DNA of 33,528 nucleotides from Caryophanales bacterium (GCA_016288305.1 JAEEYW010000040.1:1-33528), one strand, 5' to 3'; positions 23,922 to 32,619 are shown, numbered from the stretch's first letter. Notes: generated from the letters alone by a model not told the origin. Made by a program: numbers and translations.

Positions 23922-24170
23922 ATGATAAATATTAAGGATGTAGTAACCTTAGATGATAATAATGATTACATAGTTGCAAGTAAAGCCGACTTAGATTACA
24001 AACAATACTTTTTATTAGTAGATATGAACAATAATCAAAACATAAAATTCTGCTATATTGAAGAAGATGAAATGGTACAAATAACAGATAATGAAACATG
24101 TAATAAACTACTACCACTATTCTATAAAGCATCTAAAGAGGCTCTAGAAGACGAATTAAAAACGAACTAG
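23922..24170 (+). CDS. Small acidic protein, DUF1292-like
   Basis: An 82-residue acidic protein. The pattern of a beta-rich N-terminus (DVVTLDDNNDYIVASKADL), YFLLVDMNN and FCYIEEDEMVQI is like small cytoplasmic proteins of low-GC Gram-positives that I would group loosely with DUF1292; the role is unknown. A distant relative in the window is the 79-residue protein at 29980-30219. The stop overlaps the stop of the convergent gene in a shared CTAG. Confidence 0.65.
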   Translation: MINIKDVVTLDDNNDYIVASKADLDYKQYFLLVDMNNNQNIKFCYIEEDEMVQITDNETCNKLLPLFYKASKEALEDELKTN

Positions 24171-24185
24171 CAAGTTCGTTTTTTT
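24159..24185. terminator. Bidirectional terminator between convergent genes
   Basis: AAAACGAACT (24159-24168) pairs with AGTTCGTTTT (24173-24182) around four bases, with a T run on the plus strand and A residues on the other side. It contains both overlapping stop codons. Confidence 0.85.
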
Positions 24186-24955
24186 ATTAATCTAGCTATA
24201 CCATAAGGTACAAATGCACCTAATGACATAATAGCAATATATATAATTAAATATAAAATATAAGGTGTATGTGATTGAATATAATCAAATACAGGTAAAG
24301 AACTAATAAAATAAGGACTTATGAAAAACATATTAAATGTTGCATCACCAAGTACACCAGAATTATATACCACAATATTAAGAATATTAGCTATATCAGC
24401 AAAAAATATAAATACAACAATAGCAGACGCATATGATCTAATCTTTGTATCAACAAAATTATTCATAATCAAATACAAAGAAACAACCATACTACCACAA
24501 TGTAACCACATAGTATGTATATCTACCAATATATCCCTTACAAAACAACTATCAGGCATCAAAATAGTCATTATAGAACCCAATATTGTTACATAAGCAA
24601 CATATGAAAGTAACGCCTTGCGTACCTTACCATCATTCAAAAATAAGCATATTAATGAAACATACATTGGTGTTGTACACAATTGAAAAGGCGCTGCATA
24701 CCAAGTATATTTCCATATAATATTACCATCATTATAATCAAAAGACCACGCTAACTGTTTAAGCACTTCAAGTATTAAAGCTATAATACCATATATAGCT
24801 AATACTTTTTTTAAGTTTTTCTCACCCTTCTTGCCATATAAGAAAATGACCATAAATAAAGTAAAGACTATCCAAAATATATGAAACATACCATATGGTT
24901 GTGGTGCATCTATTTTAGTTTGCAAAAACAAAAGTATGCGATAAAAAAAATTCAT
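24167..24955 (-). CDS. YwaF/TIGR02206-like integral membrane protein
   Basis: A 262-residue protein with about seven hydrophobic helices. The sequence WYAAPFQLCTTPMYVSL, then an SCFVRDILVDIHTMWLHCG region with conserved His, matches the YwaF (TIGR02206) family of membrane proteins from memory. The function of the family is not established. GGGGGATG precedes the ATG. Single-gene unit between two terminators. Confidence 0.75.
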   Translation of the reverse strand: MNFFYRILLFLQTKIDAPQPYGMFHIFWIVFTLFMVIFLYGKKGEKNLKKVLAIYGIIALILEVLKQLAWSFDYNDGNIIWKYTWYAAPFQLCTTPMYVSLICLFLNDGKVRKALLSYVAYVTILGSIMTILMPDSCFVRDILVDIHTMWLHCGSMVVSLYLIMNNFVDTKIRSYASAIVVFIFFADIANILNIVVYNSGVLGDATFNMFFISPYFISSLPVFDYIQSHTPYILYLIIYIAIMSLGAFVPYGIARLIKKRTC

Positions 24956-24983
24956 ACTACATCCCCCATAACCTTATTATACC

Positions 24984-25015
24984 ATAAAAAAACGATAGTT
25001 TAAATACTATCGTTT
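24984..25015 (-). terminator. Rho-independent terminator after the HtrA-type protease gene
   Basis: AAACGATAGT/ACTATCGTTT (24990-24999 with 25006-25015), with the stop codon in the loop and seven T on the minus strand. Confidence 0.85.
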
Positions 25016-26085
25016 AGTGTAACATTAATCGTTTTAACATTACCATCACGTTCATATGTAATACTAATAGTATCACCAAGACTATATTTATATAAAACAT
25101 ATTTAAAGTGAACAGTATTTTGAATAGCTATATCATTAATTTTAAGAATAACATCATTAGTTTGTAATCCAGCCTTGTAAGCAGCAGATTGCTTATCAAT
25201 TCCAGCAACTACAACACCGTATTCATAACTTTTACTTAGATAAATTTGATATCTATATAAAGCATAATTGTTATTAGCATCAATTAAATTAACCCCTAAT
25301 AAAGGTCTTTCTATCTTTTGGCCATTCTCTAATCTATCTAAAACGGAAGTAGCCATTTCAATAGGAATAGCAAACCCCATACCTTCAATTTGATCATCAA
25401 CTAATTTTAAACTATTAATGCCAACAACTTCACCTTTCATATTAACTAAAGGTCCACCACTATTACCAGGATTAATAGCAGCATTAGTTTGAAGTACTTC
25501 CATCATAAATTCGGTATTATCATTTAAAGTAACTGTGACTGTTCTATTAACACCAGAAACAATACCCTTCGTTACTGAATTAGCATATGAAGATGAAACA
25601 GGAGTACCAACCGTAAATACTGTATCACCAATACGTAAATCAGTACTGTTACCTAATGTCGTAACCTTTAAAACAAAAGATTTATCAACACGTAAAACAG
25701 CTAAGTCAGCATATTCATCACTACCAAGTAAAGTGGCTTCAACTGTACTATTCTGTGTATTTGTAACTTTAATTGTTTTAGCACCTTTAACAACATGATT
25801 GTTAGTTAAAATATAACCATAATTATCATCTGTCTTATAAACAAAACCTGTTCCTATACCAGATAAAGCACGTGTATAATTAGACACTGTAACAACACCA
25901 TCATATACCATTTCCACAGCAGGAGCTATTGTGTCTGTTTCACTAATAACAGATTGTTCATATACTGTTTTAACAACTACAGGTTGTTCCTTAGCAGGAA
26001 TATAGTACACAAGTAATATTGTGGAACACATACCTACAAATAAAGAAATCACTATAGCCAAAACATAACCTAATTTGTTTTTCAT
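25000..26085 (-). CDS. htrA: HtrA/DegP-type membrane-anchored serine protease
   Basis: A 361-residue protease/chaperone for damaged envelope proteins. One N-terminal membrane helix (about residues 6-30) anchors it. The trypsin-like domain has the triad His97 (LTNNHVV), Asp127 (EYADLAVL) and Ser209 (GNSGGPL). A single C-terminal PDZ domain contains YKAGLQTNDVILKIND. ATG 26085 is used because AAAGGTG lies six bases before it. It follows the Abi-like gene by 11 bases, likely on the same transcript. CtsR- or CssR-type operators were not seen. Confidence 0.94.
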   Translation of the reverse strand: MKNKLGYVLAIVISLFVGMCSTILLVYYIPAKEQPVVVKTVYEQSVISETDTIAPAVEMVYDGVVTVSNYTRALSGIGTGFVYKTDDNYGYILTNNHVVKGAKTIKVTNTQNSTVEATLLGSDEYADLAVLRVDKSFVLKVTTLGNSTDLRIGDTVFTVGTPVSSSYANSVTKGIVSGVNRTVTVTLNDNTEFMMEVLQTNAAINPGNSGGPLVNMKGEVVGINSLKLVDDQIEGMGFAIPIEMATSVLDRLENGQKIERPLLGVNLIDANNNYALYRYQIYLSKSYEYGVVVAGIDKQSAAYKAGLQTNDVILKINDIAIQNTVHFKYVLYKYSLGDTISITYERDGNVKTINVTLNDSI

Positions 26086-26096
26086 ATATATCACCT

Positions 26097-27023
26097 TTAT
26101 TTAATATCTGCAATATTTCTCCAGTTATCTGGAAAATGAATTTTATTTAAAATTATTTTTGTATCAACTGAATCAATCTTACTATCTAAGATATCCATCT
26201 CATAACTTATTTCATTAATCAAATCCGCAAACTCAACTTCACTCAACATTTGTCTTAAAATAATGATAATAGCAAATAAATCATTCTTACCATAAATATA
26301 TTCGCCATCACTACTTTCAATATTTAAAAACTTATGAAATCTGTTGTTTGGAATTGAACGTTGTGTGCGATGATCATATAAAATATCCTCATGAGCACAT
26401 AAATTACGATAATTAGAAAGCAACGCTAAATAAATACTTAAATCAGTAGAACTTACACCATATACATTAGCAATCTCAGTTTGGTCATCATCCTTTAATA
26501 TAGCATATAATTCAGATATGATACCAAAAGATAAAACCTTAACAGAAACCCACATTGGAATATATCCGTAATTACTGATATAATGCAATGTTGCAGTATG
26601 TTGTTTACCATTCAATCTAATTTGTCTTTTCATTTTATTTATAATATCATTAACCTGACTTAATCTAAAACTATCTTGTCTAAAATGTTTAGGATTCAAA
26701 TAATCCTTTTCTTTATAACCATATTTTTTAGATAATTGATAACTAATAATAGATTTGATATTATTTTCAACAATTAAAATGTTCTTAAATAAAATATTTC
26801 TTACCTTTCTATCAAATACAAAAATAGCATATAATTCTTCAAAAGTAGAACCTTCAATAAATTTATTAGCGCCAGGATCAATAAGTAAATGTCTATATCC
26901 ATTTAAAAAGAAATAATTCTCTCTAAATAAAATAGCTTTAGCCTTATCATAATCATTGATAGTTAAACCCTTAGCCTTTAATATTTCTAATTGCTCATCC
27001 AAGTTTTTAAATGTCTTCTGCAT
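26097..27023 (-). CDS. Abi-like protein (AbiD/AbiF, Abi_2 family) with HEPN motif
   Basis: A 308-residue protein of the Abi_2 family, known from lactococcal abortive infection. The N-terminus YDKAKAILFRENYFFLNGYRH and middle VFDRKVRNILFKNILIVEN are typical. LSNYRNLCAHED gives the R-N-x3-H motif of HEPN RNases (about residues 206-211). GTG 27032 is also in frame, but AGGA is better placed for ATG 27023. An extended -10 lies just upstream. Such proteins are thought to cut RNA on phage infection, and some abiF genes are linked to a structured RNA. Co-transcription with htrA would be unusual. No antitoxin gene is adjacent. Confidence 0.88.
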   Translation of the reverse strand: MQKTFKNLDEQLEILKAKGLTINDYDKAKAILFRENYFFLNGYRHLLIDPGANKFIEGSTFEELYAIFVFDRKVRNILFKNILIVENNIKSIISYQLSKKYGYKEKDYLNPKHFRQDSFRLSQVNDIINKMKRQIRLNGKQHTATLHYISNYGYIPMWVSVKVLSFGIISELYAILKDDDQTEIANVYGVSSTDLSIYLALLSNYRNLCAHEDILYDHRTQRSIPNNRFHKFLNIESSDGEYIYGKNDLFAIIIILRQMLSEVEFADLINEISYEMDILDSKIDSVDTKIILNKIHFPDNWRNIADIK

Positions 27024-27043
27024 TACTATCACATCCTATATAA

Positions 27044-27052
27044 ATTATAGCA
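27044..27052 (-). promoter_or_regulatory. Extended -10 promoter of the Abi-like gene
   Basis: TGCTATAAT on the minus strand (27052-27044), with no convincing -35. Just upstream are direct repeats of ATTATCAT (27067-27096 region), which could bind a regulator. Confidence 0.5.
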
Positions 27053-27100
27053 TAAAGAAAGTCAAAATTAAATGATAATTTTATGATAATTATGTGATAA

Positions 27101-27167
27101 AAACAACCATAAAGGTTGTTTCTTTTTCAATAAATTTAGAAAATAATCGGTAATTAACCGATTATTT
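27101..27167. terminator. Two consecutive hairpins upstream of the Abi-like gene
   Basis: AAACAACC/GGTTGTTT (27101-27121) and AAATAATCGGT/ACCGATTATTT (27141-27167) both have T runs. They end transcription of the protease/lipoprotein unit on the minus strand; the second also has a long T run on the plus strand. This is also where a structured RNA linked to abiF would sit. Confidence 0.65.
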
Positions 27168-27197
27168 TTTTATACCATTTATAAAGAATAAAGACAT

Positions 27198-27533
27198 TTA
27201 ATATATATCTTCATATTCATTAGTATTTTTATTAATCTTATATAATGAACATTTATCTTCATTTTTTGATAAATTTATTATATCATCAATAGTTACCTTT
27301 TTTTCTTCTATAGCTTTTGAAAAAGATATTCTCTCATCATTAATTTTCAAATAATTTCCTTGATATGAAAAACAGTATTTATATTCTTCATTTTCATGAA
27401 AGCAATCTAAAGCCGCATTCATTCCTATACATATCAATTCTAATTTATCTTTTTGATTATTAATTGAATAGTAACTACAACCCGTTATAATTATTAGCAC
27501 AATTGCTAATAAGATTTTTCTTGAAACAAACAT
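27198..27533 (-). CDS. Small putative lipoprotein
   Basis: A 111-residue protein with a lipoprotein signal: basic start MFVSRK, hydrophobic core, and lipobox IITGC with the Cys at about residue 18. The rest is charged, with Cys residues (IGMNAALDCFHE, EYKYCFS), and has no family I recognise. ATG 27533 is chosen from GGTGGTG spacing; it follows the subtilase stop by five bases. It may be a partner, inhibitor or immunity protein of the secreted protease, by position only. Confidence 0.75.
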   Translation of the reverse strand: MFVSRKILLAIVLIIITGCSYYSINNQKDKLELICIGMNAALDCFHENEEYKYCFSYQGNYLKINDERISFSKAIEEKKVTIDDIINLSKNEDKCSLYKINKNTNEYEDIY

Positions 27534-27538
27534 AATTA

Positions 27539-29545
27539 TCACCACCAAGCCATAGAAAATTTAGTAGGAATGGTATTACCATACGCATCCCAATTTATAA
27601 CTTTAAATTTGTATTGACCATATCCATTATTTGTTGTAAAGCGTATCCACTCAATATTATCATAAGTAGATATAGATTTAACGATTTTTTCACCATTTGG
27701 ACCTATAATTTGTAAATCCAAGTCTGCCATTTGGTCACTGCCATAACTAATATTATTAATACTTGTAGCTGTATTGGGCTTAGACCAAGCTATAGCAACC
27801 CTTACATCCATTCCATTTCCTAAAGTGTTATTATAAATATAGCTATTTGAAGTACCAACAGCTACAGTTGAAGTTCTATATTGCCCCCAACTTAATAAAT
27901 CATAAGCAGCTTTTGTATCAAGAATACCTAAGCCAACTTTTTCGTGATAATTATAATAAATCTTACCCCAATTTGGATCTGATACACTATAATTATTATA
28001 ATAACCATCTATAGGTCTCGCAGTAGCAGATAAAACTGCTTTTACAAGAGTAAAATCATTTCTTGCTGCTGCATTATTTTGCATAAGTAAAGCAGCTGCA
28101 CCGCTAACAAGAGGTGCCGAAAAACTAGTTCCGTCAACTCCTCCACCATAAACACCTGTATAATTTATATCTTCCCCAGGAACAACTATTTCAGGTTTAT
28201 TTACAATTTTAGCCCCCGCTCCAGAAACAGCTTCAGTTGTGTAACTACTAAAATCACTCTTATATGCTTCAATTGCAGCTTGAGCAAAACTAGTTCCCGT
28301 ATAATCAATACTGCCAATTGTAAGAACATTAAAAGCTGTATTAGGTGAAGATATTGTGTTCGCATAAACTTCATTGCCAGATGCGCCCACAAAAACCACG
28401 TCATTCATATAAATAATTGCATCCAACCAACGTGCAGTAGTGTCATATTCATAAACATTTAGCTCAGTTCTGGCGCTCATATTAATTATGTCAACATTTT
28501 TACTTATTAGCCAATTTATGCCACTAACAAAATTACTAACAACATTGCTATCTGTATCATTATAATTTCTAAATAAACATGCCGAATATAAGCTAGCATT
28601 AGGAGCAACACCAGTACTACCAACCATAATACCTGCTACTTCTGTGGCATGGCTATCAACTAGCGAACAATCATCCTTTTTAGTAATACTATGCCCTACT
28701 AAATATGGATTGCTAGTATTAGGGACACGCGTTTCAATTTGGCCAATCTTGATACCCGTGCCTGTAACTCCTGCTGATTTAACTATGTTAGTTCTAGTCA
28801 CATAAGTCGAATTTTGATTAACAGTAACATTACTATTAATTCCACCGCTACTATCAAAGCTATCATTAAAATCATCCGATGCACTGTAATATTCTGTAAT
28901 TGGTTCTATATGTGCTAATCCAATCTTAAATACCTTATCATTATTTTTTAATTCTTCGATTTCCGTTTTTGTCGCCCTCAAAAAGATAAATGGCGAATAT
29001 TCAGATATGGCTATTGTCTTATAATCTTTATCCAACTTATTATAAGCTACCATTTTATTTTTTATATATTCTCTTTTCAGATTTTTCAATTGAGATTTTT
29101 TTTCTGTCTCAGTAGCAACACTAATCTTTTGATTGCTATAATATTTTTGTTCTTGTCTATATAATTCATTAGACAACTCAGTATAATCAAACGCCAGCTC
29201 AACAATGATTTCCATTTTATCATCTGTGTTAGCAGCATCCATACGTTTTTTTAGGCTATCATCTAATTTATTCGATTCGCCTCGCTTAACAATATTATAT
29301 AAATTAATAGTTTCATCTTTATCTACTGCTAATTTATAATACTTATCATTTAAAATATCATATACCTTATAAACTGAAATACCCTCTTCAGTATATTTAT
29401 CCATAATTTCAACCGAAGTAGAATTTAAAAAAACTTTTATTTTTTCAATTCTTGATATTTGCTTGATTGTGCTTTGAGCATGTACTATAACAGCCATAGC
29501 CAGCAAAGTTCCACACAAAAAAACAAATGTAACAAATTTCTTCAT
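27539..29545 (-). CDS. Secreted subtilisin-like serine protease (S8) with Glu at the Asp position
   Basis: A 668-residue secreted protease. The signal peptide is residues 1 to about 23 (cleavage near VHAQ), followed by a long propeptide. The S8 catalytic domain runs from about 258: IKIGQIETRVPN has Glu271 where subtilases have the catalytic Asp, DSHATEVAGIM has His299, VGASGN has the oxyanion Asn391, and GTSFSAPLVSGAAALL has Ser474. A C-terminal beta-rich domain of about 120 residues follows. AGGAGGG lies four bases before ATG. Glu replaces Asp in some clostridial subtilases as I recall, so it may still be active. Its partner is the lipoprotein gene downstream. Confidence 0.9.
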   Translation of the reverse strand: MKKFVTFVFLCGTLLAMAVIVHAQSTIKQISRIEKIKVFLNSTSVEIMDKYTEEGISVYKVYDILNDKYYKLAVDKDETINLYNIVKRGESNKLDDSLKKRMDAANTDDKMEIIVELAFDYTELSNELYRQEQKYYSNQKISVATETEKKSQLKNLKREYIKNKMVAYNKLDKDYKTIAISEYSPFIFLRATKTEIEELKNNDKVFKIGLAHIEPITEYYSASDDFNDSFDSSGGINSNVTVNQNSTYVTRTNIVKSAGVTGTGIKIGQIETRVPNTSNPYLVGHSITKKDDCSLVDSHATEVAGIMVGSTGVAPNASLYSACLFRNYNDTDSNVVSNFVSGINWLISKNVDIINMSARTELNVYEYDTTARWLDAIIYMNDVVFVGASGNEVYANTISSPNTAFNVLTIGSIDYTGTSFAQAAIEAYKSDFSSYTTEAVSGAGAKIVNKPEIVVPGEDINYTGVYGGGVDGTSFSAPLVSGAAALLMQNNAAARNDFTLVKAVLSATARPIDGYYNNYSVSDPNWGKIYYNYHEKVGLGILDTKAAYDLLSWGQYRTSTVAVGTSNSYIYNNTLGNGMDVRVAIAWSKPNTATSINNISYGSDQMADLDLQIIGPNGEKIVKSISTYDNIEWIRFTTNNGYGQYKFKVINWDAYGNTIPTKFSMAWW

Positions 29546-29798
29546 TTATCCCTCCTAATTTTCACAATTTGATTATTTATTGAGTTTGATTTTTAGTAAT
29601 AATAATTGCCTATAAAATAATCGCATGGCAACAGCAAATCAGTCCCACCCCCACTTCTTATTAAAATGCTAATGAATTTAGTAATCAGAACGATAGCAGC
29701 ATTACTTATACAATTCAAACATCCCGGCAACGTACATATATTTTCAGGTAAATAGTATCATATTCGTGCTATATTGTCAAGCAGATATCCATAGGTAA
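29546..29798. other. Non-coding region upstream of the subtilase gene
   Basis: No gene, tRNA or clear promoter is seen. Together with 29799-29979 it forms a gap of 434 bases holding only a recombinase remnant and two hairpins. Base composition is slightly less AT-biased around 29630-29660. Confidence 0.5.
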
Positions 29799-29918
29799 TA
29801 TATAGTGTTACGTATTTACAATAATAACAGCATAGAAATTAAAACAATGCAACAAAGATTAGGGTATCCCGATACCAATACCACTCTTAACACATATATT
29901 CATTCAAATTTGAGGTAA
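29799..29918 (+). pseudogene. Second tyrosine recombinase remnant (extreme C-terminus)
   Basis: A 39-codon open stretch. Its end reads IEIKTMQQRLGYPD followed by NTTLNTYIHSNLR and TAA, matching the ending of phage integrases (xxIxTVQxRLGHxxxxTTLNTYxH) including the nucleophilic Tyr; the box-II His is Tyr. The rest of the gene is lost. It is not the same sequence as the remnant at 2259-2471. Confidence 0.75.
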
Positions 29919-29920
29919 GA

Positions 29921-29949
29921 AAAAAATTAATCATTCTGATTAATTTTTT
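29921..29949. terminator. Bidirectional hairpin terminator
   Basis: AAAAAATTAATCA/TGATTAATTTTTT, a 13-bp stem with a TTC loop and T/A runs on both sides. It stands between the recombinase remnant and the small protein gene. Confidence 0.75.
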
Positions 29950-29962
29950 TTAAATTTAAGAA

Positions 29963-29979
29963 GCAACCATAAAGGTTGT
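29963..29979 (-). terminator. Short hairpin after the 79-residue protein gene
   Basis: CAACC/GGTTG stem with loop ATAAA, essentially the same sequence as the hairpin at 27101-27121. The T run is weak. Confidence 0.5.
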
Positions 29980-30219
29980 TTAAAATTGCATATATGAATA
30001 TAAATATTTAATAAAATTAGAATCCGTTAACACTTCAATATTAACTTTATTATCAACGACAACTTCATGGAAAAATTTAACATCACTAGACATAGGTAAT
30101 TCATACTCATCTAATTTTGAAGCTATATAATAATTATCACCTTTATATACAGCTTGTTTTAAAATAACATATTTACTTCCTGTTTCAAGTTTTAATACTT
30201 TATGAATTCTATTTTCCAT
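29980..30219 (-). CDS. Small protein, DUF1292-like
   Basis: A 79-residue protein with a beta-rich N-terminus (HKVLKLETGSKYVILKQAVY, then DNYYIASKLDEYEL) and a hydrophobic C-terminus. It resembles the protein at 23922-24170 in size and pattern; function unknown. It overlaps the end of the long coiled-coil gene by 11 bases, and GGTGATATAA provides the ribosome site, so the two form an operon. Confidence 0.65.
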   Translation of the reverse strand: MENRIHKVLKLETGSKYVILKQAVYKGDNYYIASKLDEYELPMSSDVKFFHEVVVDNKVNIEVLTDSNFIKYLYSYMQF

Positions 30220-31882
30220 TTATATCACCATCAAAATTCTTAATTTTACCATTTACATTATTAACATTATTAGTTAAAGGTTTACCACTCTTTGTAACTA
30301 CTATTCCTTGTGTATTTAATGAATCAATATATAATTTATTAATACGTTCAATACTTCCATTATCGATTTCGCTATCAATACTCATCTTGACACCATCAAT
30401 AAATTCTTTTTCATATAAGCAAGGTAAATCATGGTAATCCCTAATATCAATAACACCAATAAACTGTCTATCATTTTCAACAGCAATATTGTCCATCATC
30501 GCACAATAATCATTACTAATTACCGTTGTAACATAATTATATAATTCAACAACAAAATTAATAATTTTAATTTCTTCTTTAGCCATATCTAAAACAAATT
30601 TATCAACAATATCATTATTACTCTTCTTATCTTCAATTTGTCTTTGGATATCTTCTTTAGTATTTTCCGCATCTTTCTTAAGTTTTTTAATTAATGTCTT
30701 AGCTTCTTCGTTAATAGCAATACTACTATAATTGCTACGGATATATCTAGTATTATTAGAAATTTCCTTATTATATTTTCTTATTGTTTTAGAAGCATAA
30801 TCAATATCACGGAAAGGACGTATTACCTTTAAATCAACAATATCATTTTGAGTATCAGTAATATCGTATTCTAATTTTGACATTCTCCATTTTGATCCAG
30901 AAGCACATATATCAAGATCACGAATCATCTGTGTATACATGTCAATAATACTTTTATATAACTGTAACTGTCTTTTTAAATCCGCAACTTCTTGATTACG
31001 TAAATTAATTTCTTCCTCAGTCATAACTTCAGTTTGACTACTTCTTGCTATAATATTATTCTTTTCTTTTTCGCATTCTTTAACATCTATACATTTAACA
31101 AACTCAACTAATATATTATTAGCCTTACTTGTCATTTCCTTAATAGTTGCTAACTTATCATCAAAAACCTTAGATGTTGCTTCTCTCGTTAATAAGTAAT
31201 CATTTAATTCTCTTAGTTTTGTAATTATTTCCTCATATGAAGAAGTTATATTTAAAGTATCAATTAAACGATATAAAGTATTTAATTTTATCTTATCCGT
31301 ATTTCTTTCATCTTCATTGATTTCAAAATCTCTACTACCTTCTTTAGCTAGACGATAGTATTCTTCTTTTTGATCAGCATCCGCTAAATCCTTATTACAT
31401 CTTTCAATCTTTTCTAATTCAGCTTTTATCTCATTATCTGTATCTTTATTTTCTTTTATAAGGGCCTCAATACGCTCATTATTACGGTCTAATACATCTT
31501 TAGCTTGAACATCATCTGATAAGTCAGCACTATTTTGTATCACTTTATTTTTTCTTTTAAGAACACTTATCAAAGCGTTGTTGTAATCTTTTCCATCGTT
31601 TAAAGAGTTAACATTATTCCTATAGCTACCAATCAAACTTTTGATGCGTTCTTTATCATTTTGAACTATTTGTAAATTAACATCACATAATCCTAATTCA
31701 CCAGTAAAGTCACGGTAATTATCATCATCTTTAATTTTCGCATCCAATATAGCAGCATAGTTACCTATATATTCTTTTGAAAATGCCTTATCTTTAGCGC
31801 ACATAGAAGTTAAAACTTCAATAGTTTGTTGCATATGCGTTATAATTATTTGTATGTTAGAACTTAAAACGTTTTTATTCAT
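30209..31882 (-). CDS. Long coiled-coil protein, unknown function
   Basis: A 557-residue, almost entirely helical protein with long charged coiled-coil stretches (about residues 90-190, 230-340 and 380-440). The C-terminal part has FIGVIDIRDYHDLP, which looks like a small folded domain, and an Asn-rich tail. No ATPase motif or membrane helix is present, so it is not an SMC protein. ATG 31882 is preferred; an upstream ATG at 31894 lies within the AAGGATG ribosome site. It is transcribed with the 79-residue protein from a good promoter. Structural or cytoskeletal function is a guess. Confidence 0.75.
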   Translation of the reverse strand: MNKNVLSSNIQIIITHMQQTIEVLTSMCAKDKAFSKEYIGNYAAILDAKIKDDDNYRDFTGELGLCDVNLQIVQNDKERIKSLIGSYRNNVNSLNDGKDYNNALISVLKRKNKVIQNSADLSDDVQAKDVLDRNNERIEALIKENKDTDNEIKAELEKIERCNKDLADADQKEEYYRLAKEGSRDFEINEDERNTDKIKLNTLYRLIDTLNITSSYEEIITKLRELNDYLLTREATSKVFDDKLATIKEMTSKANNILVEFVKCIDVKECEKEKNNIIARSSQTEVMTEEEINLRNQEVADLKRQLQLYKSIIDMYTQMIRDLDICASGSKWRMSKLEYDITDTQNDIVDLKVIRPFRDIDYASKTIRKYNKEISNNTRYIRSNYSSIAINEEAKTLIKKLKKDAENTKEDIQRQIEDKKSNNDIVDKFVLDMAKEEIKIINFVVELYNYVTTVISNDYCAMMDNIAVENDRQFIGVIDIRDYHDLPCLYEKEFIDGVKMSIDSEIDNGSIERINKLYIDSLNTQGIVVTKSGKPLTNNVNNVNGKIKNFDGDINGK

Positions 31883-31913
31883 AACTATCTTCATCCTTCT
31901 ATATACCTATAAT

Positions 31914-31942
31914 AATATATCATTTTTATAGTTTTTTTTCAA
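31914..31942 (-). promoter_or_regulatory. Promoter of the coiled-coil gene
   Basis: TTGAAA (31942-31937) and TATATT (31919-31914) on the minus strand with a 17-base spacer, 31 bases before the chosen start codon. Confidence 0.7.
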
Positions 31943-31959
31943 GAATAATCATCCTCATT

Positions 31960-32598
31960 TTACTGAACTTTACAATATTCGATAATTGCATCTGTTATAT
32001 CGCTTGCCAGTGTTTCTATATACTTATCATCCATAAGTTTTTTTCTATCATTTTCATTGGAAATAAACCCTGCTTCGATCAAAACACCTTTAACTTTAAT
32101 GCGCTTATACATATATGAATTATCGATCGTTTTAGCTTTTCTATCTTTATTTAGATAACTTTGTAGTATTTCAGCTATTTCTTTATTTTCTTTATTTATA
32201 TTGTTATAAAATATTTGCGCTCCATTCCATTTAGGATTGGGATCAGAATTCAAATGCACAGATACATACATATCCGCTATCGAATTATTGATCATCACAA
32301 CTCTATTATATAAATCACTTCTTTTTCTTAAAGTAGCATTATTGGTCGCTAAATCATAGTCACCATATCTTGTCATATAAACTTTAGCGCCTTTACTTTC
32401 CAATACTTCCTTTAGTTTTAAACATATTTTTAAATTGATATCTGCTTCATGAATATCCTTGTATATAGCGCCTGGATCCTTACCACCATGACCGGGGTCC
32501 AAATAAATTATTTTACCTTGCAAAGGCAATACATTAGCCTTTATTATACCTATACCAAATAAAAAAACTAAAAAAAATATAGTTACATACTTTTTCAT
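31960..32598 (-). CDS. N-acetylmuramoyl-L-alanine amidase (CwlD-like, Amidase_3)
   Basis: A 212-residue cell-wall hydrolase cleaving between N-acetylmuramate and L-alanine. A signal peptide or anchor occupies the first 20 residues. The zinc-site residues are in IYLDPGHGGKDPGA (about 31-44), DIHEADINL, VSVHLNSDP and LIEAGFISNE, the last carrying the catalytic Glu. Length and layout match CwlD, which trims spore cortex peptidoglycan, but vegetative amidases have the same fold. AGGTG precedes the ATG. Confidence 0.92.
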   Translation of the reverse strand: MKKYVTIFFLVFLFGIGIIKANVLPLQGKIIYLDPGHGGKDPGAIYKDIHEADINLKICLKLKEVLESKGAKVYMTRYGDYDLATNNATLRKRSDLYNRVVMINNSIADMYVSVHLNSDPNPKWNGAQIFYNNINKENKEIAEILQSYLNKDRKAKTIDNSYMYKRIKVKGVLIEAGFISNENDRKKLMDDKYIETLASDITDAIIEYCKVQ

Positions 32599-32619
32599 AA
32601 ATTCACCTATTAGAGTATA

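Noticed and set aside
2259-29918. One large mobile element bounded by the two recombinase remnants
   Set aside because: The interval contains ordinary metabolic and stress operons with native-looking regulation, and the remnants differ and point the same way, so no common element is supported.
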